Shown here one piece after another: positions 59,220 through 64,000 of a DNA stretch of 64,000 bases (position 1 is the first letter of the stretch; each line of letters begins with the position of its first letter). Made by a program: the position numbers and the translations under genes. This DNA is from Faecalibacterium sp. I3-3-33 (GTDB lineage Bacteria > Bacillota > Clostridia > Oscillospirales > Ruminococcaceae): positions 2,852,001-2,916,000 of the forward strand of contig NZ_CP094469.1 of NCBI RefSeq assembly GCF_023347295.1, read 5' to 3'. Under the pieces are notes generated by a model. That model was not told where the DNA came from. It ran no database searches and saw only the letters and a list, made by a program, of their open reading frames with translations.

Positions 59220-60086
59220 ATGCAAGAATGTACAAAAAGAAACGTATCAACGGAAACAAAATGCAGGTTCCATGTGTTTCAGGATGAGCGATTCGTCGAT
59301 CTCAACTTATACCAATATGGCTGGGAGCAGACAGAGCCTCTACACTCCTATGGTCCCTATGCCCGCAACCACTATCTGTTCCACTATGTCATCTCCGGCA
59401 AAGGGCTTCTGCTTGCAAACGAGCAGGAATACACCATCGAGGGCGGGCATGGTTTTCTGATTGCTCCCGGTCAGGTCACCACCTACCGTGCCGATGAACA
59501 GGAGCCGTGGGAATACACATGGATCGAGTTTGACGGTCTGCGTGCCCACGAAGCCCTGAACCTTGCAGGCATCAGCGGACAGAACCCGGTGTACTCGCCT
59601 GCGAGCACCAAAGCCGGACAGCTGCTGCAAGAGCAGATGCTCTTTCTGGTAAATCACAGTCAGGACAGCCCCATGCGTCAGATCGGCTACGGCTTTCTGT
59701 TTCTGGATCAGCTTGTACAGTCCTCTGCCTCCCATCAGGCACAAAGTCCCCGCCGCCTGCGGGACTTCTATATGAAGGAGGCTCTGTCTTTCATAGAGCA
59801 GCATTACAGCGAAGATATTTCCATCGAGGATATCTCCTCCGTCTGCGGACTGAACCGCAGCTATTTCAGCAAGGTATTCCGAGATACCATGGGCGAAAGC
59901 CCACAGGGGTTCCTGCTGCACTACCGCATGGCACGGGCGGCACAGCTGCTGACCGAAAGCCGCCTGCCCATCAGCACCATCAGCACCATGGTCAGCTATC
60001 CCAATCAGCTCCACTTTTCCCGTGCGTTCAAAAATGTATATGGCATCAGCCCACGGGACTATCGTGCAAAGCATTTTGCACTATAA
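59220..60086 (+). CDS. AraC-family regulator of the raffinose-type operon (MsmR-like)
   Basis: A 288-residue regulator with an N-terminal cupin sensing domain (about 20-150; NHYLFHYVISGKGLLLANEQEY, GHGFLIAPGQVTTYRAD) and C-terminal double helix-turn-helix (about 185-283; ISSVCGLNRSYFSKVFRDTMGESP and STISTMVSYPNQLHFSRAFKNVYG). It is divergent from the ABC operon, the arrangement of MsmR/RafR. AGGAGG precedes the ATG. Ligand (an alpha-galactoside or product) is inferred. Confidence 0.88.
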   Translation: MQECTKRNVSTETKCRFHVFQDERFVDLNLYQYGWEQTEPLHSYGPYARNHYLFHYVISGKGLLLANEQEYTIEGGHGFLIAPGQVTTYRADEQEPWEYTWIEFDGLRAHEALNLAGISGQNPVYSPASTKAGQLLQEQMLFLVNHSQDSPMRQIGYGFLFLDQLVQSSASHQAQSPRRLRDFYMKEALSFIEQHYSEDISIEDISSVCGLNRSYFSKVFRDTMGESPQGFLLHYRMARAAQLLTESRLPISTISTMVSYPNQLHFSRAFKNVYGISPRDYRAKHFAL

Positions 60087-60138
60087 AAATTGGTCTCATT
60101 CTCCGCTATACGCCTTTCGTTTTTCCGACATATAAAAA

Positions 60139-60180
60139 CACCCCATTTGTCAGACCGAATACTGTCGGACAAATGGGGTG
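60139..60180 (+). terminator. terminator after the AraC gene
   Basis: CACCCCATTTGTC and GACAAATGGGGTG form perfect 13-bp arms, with GAC/GTC pairing further inside. Confidence 0.85.
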
Positions 60181-60255
60181 CTGTTCATTCAGGGGCGCAT
60201 CCTGTTTTTGCTTTGCCATTGCTGCGCAACCGCGGCATTCTGCTTTCCGAAGAAA

Positions 60256-60301
60256 ACAAAAAATCCGAACCCTTCTCCTATCGGAAAAAAGTTCGGATTT
60301 T
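60256..60301 (-). terminator. minus-strand terminator behind the right tRNA fragment
   Basis: AAAATCCGAAC and GTTCGGATTTT arms (60260-60270, 60291-60301) with the T-run on the minus side, 7 bp past the CCA end of the tRNA fragment. Its sequence differs from the one at 29465-29497. Confidence 0.8.
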
Positions 60302-60308
60302 GTTGTTG

Positions 60309-60353
60309 TGGTGCACCTCCAGGGACTCGAACCCTGGGCCCACTGATTAAGAG
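60309..60353 (-). pseudogene. 3' part of a tRNA-Lys(CUU) gene, right copy
   Basis: Base-for-base the same 45 nt as at 29504-29548, from the anticodon loop to CCA on the minus strand, again without a 5' half. Confidence 0.88.
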
Positions 60354-60480
60354 AGCAAGCCGCCGGTTCGTCTCAATTTATGGAAGTTTCGAGTCATCGT
60401 TATTTTTAATCAAGACAACGTGATTTTTCACCCAGTAATTTCTGCACCCTTTGTCGGATTTTGTAACGAAAAGCACCTTC

Positions 60481-60523
60481 TGCACGTTTTGAAACCGTGC
60501 AAAATCCGTGCAGAAACCGTGCA
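60481..60523 (+). repeat. iteron-like array, right copy
   Basis: TGCACGTTTT (60481), AAACCGTGCA (60492), AATCCGTGCA (60503), AAACCGTGCA (60514): the same 11-bp phase as the left copy, with one change in two of the units. Confidence 0.78.
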
Positions 60524-60621
60524 CTTACTCCCCGACAAATAAAATCGCTCTATCCCCCACCGGCTTGACGGCATTGGTTTGAGTGGCCGAACATCAAAAT
60601 CAAGTCATGGAGGACACGACT

Positions 60622-60870
60622 ATGAACAAACTGCTTTCTTGCCACTACAATATGGACACCAACCGGGTGGAAGCCCAGTTTGCGGACGGCTCTGCTGTTG
60701 CCATCGACTGCATTGCCATTGAGGACGAGTACGGCAACACCCCGGCACAGCGGGCAGAACTGGACTGGCTGCTCTACAATAAGCCATTGGAGTACGCCCA
60801 GCTTGTGCTGAGTGGTGAGATTGAACACTACCTTTCACTTGGCTGCGACCATGGCAGACTGGAAGATTGA
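60622..60870 (+). CDS. small DUF6061-like protein
   Basis: An 82-residue protein (MNKLLSCHYNMDTNRVEAQF...). The pattern of a short beta-rich start, FADGSAVAIDCIAIED, then AELDWLLYNKPLEYAQLVLSG resembles DUF6061 proteins that occur with Firmicute mobile elements, as I recall them; function unknown. ATG 60622 follows GGAGG. It starts 20 bp beyond the right repeat and is followed by a terminator at 60902. Confidence 0.75.
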   Translation: MNKLLSCHYNMDTNRVEAQFADGSAVAIDCIAIEDEYGNTPAQRAELDWLLYNKPLEYAQLVLSGEIEHYLSLGCDHGRLED

Positions 60871-60901
60871 CCTTTAATTGAAATATTCCAAACAGATCAA
60901 C

Positions 60902-60936
60902 AGCCCTCTACTTGCAGTCGTTACAAATAGAGGGCT
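60902..60936. terminator. two-way terminator
   Basis: AGCCCTCTA and TAGAGGGCT, 9-bp perfect arms, between the small plus-strand gene and the converging minus-strand gene. Confidence 0.78.
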
Positions 60937-60949
60937 CTTAGTTAGTAGT

Positions 60950-61489
60950 TCAATCTATTATGGTGACCATCTGAAAATACTGATACTGGTATTCGTCTTC
61001 TAATACCGCCTGCATTTCTTCCATGTATAACGGGTCTTTCAACAATTTGGGATGAAATGCTCGCTCTCTCCAGAGTCGGACTCCACTTTTGGGAAAAATA
61101 TATTCCGTCCCAAGTTGCAAGTCCTTTTCGTTGCAAATAACTTTGTCCTTTTTCATTAAGCTATCAATAATACACTCGGCGGTTGTATTAAACATGTCCA
61201 TTCCGAACAGTTTTATTGACGCAACTTTAGACAGATCTCTCTGGATGCCGATTTCAGTAGCTTTTCCGTTCCGATACTGCACTAGAAAGAACGAATCATT
61301 ATCCATATATCGTCCGGTTATCAAATTAGGGTCATCGGTTTCCGCACAACGTTCCATTTGCATTGCTTCATTAGAAGAATTCGACCATTGTCTCTTCATT
61401 TGCAGAAGAGTTTTTTCTAGCTCATCTGGTGCCATACCTAATTTTAATTGTCCAATTCCAATATGTGGTATAATAATTATCTCTTTCAT
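60950..61489 (-). CDS. hypothetical protein, possible immunity-type protein
   Basis: A 179-residue soluble protein I do not recognise with confidence. The start KEIIIIPHIGIGQLKLGMAPDELEKTL has the GxLKLGMxxxEV-like pattern seen in small proteins beside polymorphic toxins, followed by alternating strands and helices. No signal peptide or membrane segment. Base composition is AT-richer than the island. It is 9 bp behind the membrane protein gene at 61499-61885, so the two form a unit. Confidence 0.65.
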   Translation of the reverse strand: MKEIIIIPHIGIGQLKLGMAPDELEKTLLQMKRQWSNSSNEAMQMERCAETDDPNLITGRYMDNDSFFLVQYRNGKATEIGIQRDLSKVASIKLFGMDMFNTTAECIIDSLMKKDKVICNEKDLQLGTEYIFPKSGVRLWRERAFHPKLLKDPLYMEEMQAVLEDEYQYQYFQMVTIID

Positions 61490-61498
61490 AACAAAACC

Positions 61499-61885
61499 TT
61501 ATACCAAAAAGGTAAACCACACAAATGCAGCAGTTGCACATATCATCAGAACCAGTAGTATCGTACTTGCAAGTTTCTTCTCAATGGAAACTTTCTGATT
61601 TTCGCATAGGACAATCTGCTGAAGATTGTGAAATTCGGCTTCGCTGACATTTCCATTTAATGCTTTCCATGCAGTGCAGCGATCTGTAACCAGCAAAAAA
61701 TCGGACAGCATTTCCATAAAGATGACAGCGAAAAATGCCAGAGAAAAGAACCACATCCCATTCCATTGAAGTTCTGTCAACACCCTCTGAAGGCTTGAAG
61801 GCTTTAATGACACTAACGAAATAATGTAAATCAACGTGTTGCAGAATTCTCTTGCTAATGGCCCTTTTTGTTTAAGAAAATCCAT
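61499..61885 (-). CDS. hypothetical small membrane protein
   Basis: A 128-residue protein with hydrophobic segments at about residues 42-65 (WFFSLAFFAVIFMEMLSDFLL) and 107-128 (STILLVLMICATAAFVWFTF), giving a two- or three-helix membrane protein with a charged middle part. ATG 61885 follows AAAGGG; an in-frame TTG lies two codons upstream. Unknown family. It is paired with the gene at 60950-61489. Confidence 0.65.
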   Translation of the reverse strand: MDFLKQKGPLAREFCNTLIYIISLVSLKPSSLQRVLTELQWNGMWFFSLAFFAVIFMEMLSDFLLVTDRCTAWKALNGNVSEAEFHNLQQIVLCENQKVSIEKKLASTILLVLMICATAAFVWFTFLV

Positions 61886-62117
61886 TTTCAACCCTTTCCT
61901 TACAAACGGAGTGACTTAACCACCAATAGCCTGATAGTAATCCGTTTTAGAACGAATCAAAGAACCGTTTGACTTGTATTCTTTGACAGTTTGATGGTAG
62001 CAATATTTTCGAAATATGTGTTCTATTTTTTCTGCATTGGAATCACCTCATATCAAGTTTGAATTCATATTCTATGCGTCAAATTGTGACTGATTTCAAT
62101 GATTTTTTTGGTGATGA
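61886..62117. other. short AT-rich gap
   Basis: 232 bp with no gene, hairpin or repeat that I can support; it must contain the start signals of the two-gene unit to its left. Confidence 0.5.
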
Positions 62118-62324
62118 CTAAGATGTTTTATTTAGCTCATTTCGTCCGATGCGGTAAATCTTCTTGTCTTGTTCTCCTACTTCAACAATAAGTTCATTTT
62201 TATTGTGATGAACTATTACTGGAATATAGCTATCGGAATTTTCCACCATCAAACATGTGACTCCATTCGTCCATTCACTGTTCAATTCCTTTGATAGCAT
62301 GGAAATGATTTCTTCTTTCGTCAT
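62118..62324 (-). CDS. hypothetical small protein
   Basis: A 68-residue soluble protein (TKEEIISMLSKELNSEW...) with an N-terminal helix and a beta-rich rest (IPVIVHHNKNELIVEVGEQ). No family recognised. GGAGG lies about 16 bases before its ATG, rather far. Being short and AT-rich it is only moderately supported. Confidence 0.5.
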   Translation of the reverse strand: MTKEEIISMLSKELNSEWTNGVTCLMVENSDSYIPVIVHHNKNELIVEVGEQDKKIYRIGRNELNKTS

Positions 62325-62513
62325 TTTGATTAATGAATAACCTCCATTTTGTACACTCCCCCAGGAGCTTTTGCTTAGTCAACGTTGCTCACACTGCGTT
62401 TGTGACAGCTTTTTTGAAAAAAGTTCAAAATCTTGTCAGCTTTGGACGCTTCAACGAAAAAGTGTCCACACATTTGTAAATAATTACAAGCGTGTGGGCA
62501 AAAATTCAGCCAG
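62325..62513. other. gene-free AT-rich gap
   Basis: Short stretch between the small gene and the DUF4367 remnant; apart from a CCCCCAGGAGC-type run near 62360 nothing stands out. Confidence 0.45.
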
Positions 62514-62663
62514 TTAGGAAATGCTCTCTGCAATTTTTAGAATCTCTTCACGCGGTATCTTTCCAATGATCGTATGTGATATGCCATCTTTCTCCCATAC
62601 TAGCACATATCTTGTACGGCCTCCGCTATTGTTTGTTCCGAGTGTGGCATCGGCTGTTCCAAC
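62514..62663 (-). pseudogene. remnant of a DUF4367 protein, C-terminal end only
   Basis: On the minus strand an open frame of 49 codons ends at 62514 and includes RYVLVWEKDGISHTIIGKIP followed by REEILKIAESIS. This resembles the C terminus of DUF4367 proteins (often anti-sigma-factor-like, with WEKDGxxYxIxGxI and IAESI), from memory. An in-frame stop lies immediately upstream and no start is present, so only a fragment remains. Confidence 0.6.
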
Positions 62664-62812
62664 TTAACCTCGTTCTAAATAAACCGTCTGGCGGTATCTA
62701 ACTGATTAACATTTCAACAAAGAAGCTGTGGTTGGAGCCTCCAATATTGAGCAATCCATTTTCTTTCCACTGCATCATAGGGATAACCGGGATTCCCCAG
62801 CATCTCTTTTAT
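62664..62812. other. short gap
   Basis: About 150 bp with no feature that I can support. Confidence 0.4.
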
Positions 62813-63253
62813 TCAGGATTTTTCTACTGAAATCCGGATTCCAAATCCTCCCTCTGAGTATGCAATGCTTATCCATGTTTCATCTTTTCTTAGCAAAACG
62901 CCTGTCGAAACGCTTTCTGAAGCCGATGCCTCTTCAGCGTATCCTAAGGTTTTCAATTGGTCAATATATTTTTGTATTTCTTCTTCAGAGATATTATTAT
63001 AAAAGATTGCATAATACCCAGCATTAGAACCATCCAATATATATTCTATCGTTCCACTTTCCGGCTCACAAATAAGCCTAGTGTATTCATTATCCGGCCA
63101 AACTGAAGTATAAATACATTTTACATCAGACGGATTGGTTCCTCCATGTGTAGCAAATTTTCCCTGACCTGAAAAACGAATGCAAAGAAAGACCAATATC
63201 AAAACTATAAAGGCAACCGCCATACTGCTAAAAAATTCCAATTTCTTATTCAT
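62813..63253 (-). CDS. hypothetical membrane-anchored protein
   Basis: A 146-residue protein with one N-terminal membrane helix (about residues 8-28, SSMAVAFIVLILVFLCIRF) and an outer domain with mixed helix and strand (ISEEEIQKYIDQLKTLGYAE, then ETWISIAYSEGGFGIRISV). No cysteine lipobox at the usual place. ATG 63253 (MNKKLEFF) follows GGAGC; an upstream extension would run into the recombinase region. Family unknown. Confidence 0.65.
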   Translation of the reverse strand: MNKKLEFFSSMAVAFIVLILVFLCIRFSGQGKFATHGGTNPSDVKCIYTSVWPDNEYTRLICEPESGTIEYILDGSNAGYYAIFYNNISEEEIQKYIDQLKTLGYAEEASASESVSTGVLLRKDETWISIAYSEGGFGIRISVEKS

Positions 63254-63280
63254 TTGGCTTGCTCCATAATTCAAACGTAC

Positions 63281-63324
63281 AAAGCCACGATTCTTTTCTT
63301 TCGACTCTAAAGAATCGTGGCTTT
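63281..63324. terminator. hairpin behind the serine recombinase gene
   Basis: AAAGCCACGATTCTT and AAGAATCGTGGCTTT, 15-bp perfect arms around a 14-base loop, with TTTTA on the plus side. Confidence 0.7.
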
Positions 63325-63374
63325 TATACCCATTATCTGTAGGATAGTTCTCGGAGGTGACTTTTCTGACTTTG

Positions 63375-64000
63375 TTACTCGATGGCATCCAATGGGCCGA
63401 TAAAGCGGTAGAAAATCTGGATTTTCTGGACGTATTCGCCATCGACCTTTTCCGCTCTGGATACCAGAATCTTGTCAATCAGCTGATGCAGAATCTTATA
63501 GTTCAGTTCGGTGATACCAGCGTACTTGCTGACTTCATCAATAAAATCCTGAATCTTGTCCAGCTGATCGTGTTCAGCACGGCCTTCCCGCTCGTACTGC
63601 TCAATCTTCTCGGTCAGTTCAGCCTGTTCTTTGTCGTAGCGATCTGCAAGCATTTGAAAACGTTTCTCCGGGAGAAGTCCCTTTGATACGTCCTCATAAA
63701 GTTTTGCATACAGGTCTTCGATTTCTGCGATTCGTGCTTTACACTGCTTCAAATCCCGTTTGTGCTGCGCCCGGTCAGAGGACACCCGGAGGTGCATCTG
63801 ATTTGCAATCTTCTTCACAAGGGCTTCCCGATTGCTCACAGCGGCCTTTGCGTGTGCCTGAATGTCCGCAAAGACAGCTTCATGCAGAACACGGGCTTCC
63901 AAATTATGCGAGTCACAGGCTTTCGCACCATATTTCCGATAAGTGCTGCAACAATAAAAGGTCTGATCCAGAACACTGTTACGTTTGCGCCTGTGCTCGA
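63375..64000 (-). CDS. large serine recombinase, C-terminal part (runs off the window)
   Basis: The minus-strand frame is open from the window edge to its stop at 63375, giving the last 208 residues. It starts in a recombinase zinc-ribbon region (FYCCSTYRKYGAKACDSHNL with a Cys cluster), then a long coiled coil (about KRDLKQCKARIAEIEDLYAK to EIEQYEREG-like heptads) and ends with the DUF4368-type tail YKILHQLIDKILVSRAEKVDGE. Large serine recombinases of the TndX/TnpX group insert and excise Firmicute transposons and ICEs without host factors. The catalytic serine domain lies beyond the window. Confidence 0.88.
   Translation of the reverse strand, partial: EHRRKRNSVLDQTFYCCSTYRKYGAKACDSHNLEARVLHEAVFADIQAHAKAAVSNREALVKKIANQMHLRVSSDRAQHKRDLKQCKARIAEIEDLYAKLYEDVSKGLLPEKRFQMLADRYDKEQAELTEKIEQYEREGRAEHDQLDKIQDFIDEVSKYAGITELNYKILHQLIDKILVSRAEKVDGEYVQKIQIFYRFIGPLDAIE

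Larger units (their letters stand above)
60309..60602 (+). repeat. direct repeat, right end of the 30.8-kb island (attR candidate)
   Basis: Second copy of the 294-bp repeat; the first 84 bp are identical to 29504-29587 and the rest is diverged at about one base in ten. Similarity ends within AAAATCA just before the DUF6061-like gene. Confidence 0.9.

Noticed and set aside
29504..60602. Composite transposon flanked by insertion sequences
   Set aside because: The flanking repeats are 294 bp, carry no transposase frame or terminal inverted repeats, and begin with a tRNA end, which fits site-specific integration better.

Overview
The window looks like chromosome of a GC-rich anaerobic gut Firmicute of the Oscillospiraceae/Ruminococcaceae type, probably Faecalibacterium or a close relative. 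This is inferred from AGGAGG-type ribosome binding sites, Firmicute-type families (split HisZ/HisG-type ATP phosphoribosyltransferase, MupG, NhaC, GPH symporters, AraC-controlled sugar operons) and a butyrate-producer style of gene content. No marker gene in the window settles the species.

Region 1 (1-29.5 kb) reads as ordinary host chromosome. From left to right on mixed strands it holds an RnfD-family membrane subunit cut by the window edge next to rpe, an OmpR-type two-component system, a Fic protein with its own nested operator-like repeat, ychF-mtnN, a zinc-type metal efflux module (SmtB-like repressor, free HMA protein, P1B ATPase), an FlK-like thioesterase, an NhaC antiporter and a MarR regulator bracketed by ~335-bp inverted repeats, and half-size EamA transporter. 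A complete histidine operon follows (hisZ-hisG fusion, D, C, B, H, A, F, IE, and a PHP histidinol phosphatase), then a MATE pump, then an N-acetylmuramic acid recycling cluster (murR divergent from murQ-murP-mupG). Several intergenic gaps carry dispersed modular hairpin repeats.

Region 2 (29.5-60.3 kb) is a carbohydrate-use island of 30.8 kb lying between two 294-bp direct repeats. Each repeat begins with the last 45 nt (anticodon loop to CCA) of a tRNA-Lys(CUU) and contains an array of 10-mers at 11-bp spacing. Inside are rhaBAD with an AraC regulator, another AraC/MATE/SDR/TetR block, a GH1 - GPH symporter - GH2 - GH43 - TIM-barrel isomerase block, a GH78 alpha-L-rhamnosidase, and a raffinose-type operon (AraC; ABC binding protein and two permeases; GH36 alpha-galactosidase; amylosucrase-family GH13; PfkB kinase). 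None of the glycosidases has a visible signal peptide, so oligosaccharides appear to be imported whole and cut in the cytoplasm. No integrase gene was found between the repeats.

Region 3 (60.3-64 kb) begins after the second repeat and is AT-richer: a small DUF6061-like gene, four small uncharacterised genes, a DUF4367 remnant, and the C-terminal part of a large serine recombinase running off the window. It looks like part of another mobile element beside the island, consistent with repeated insertions at one tRNA-Lys locus whose intact gene would lie beyond the right edge.
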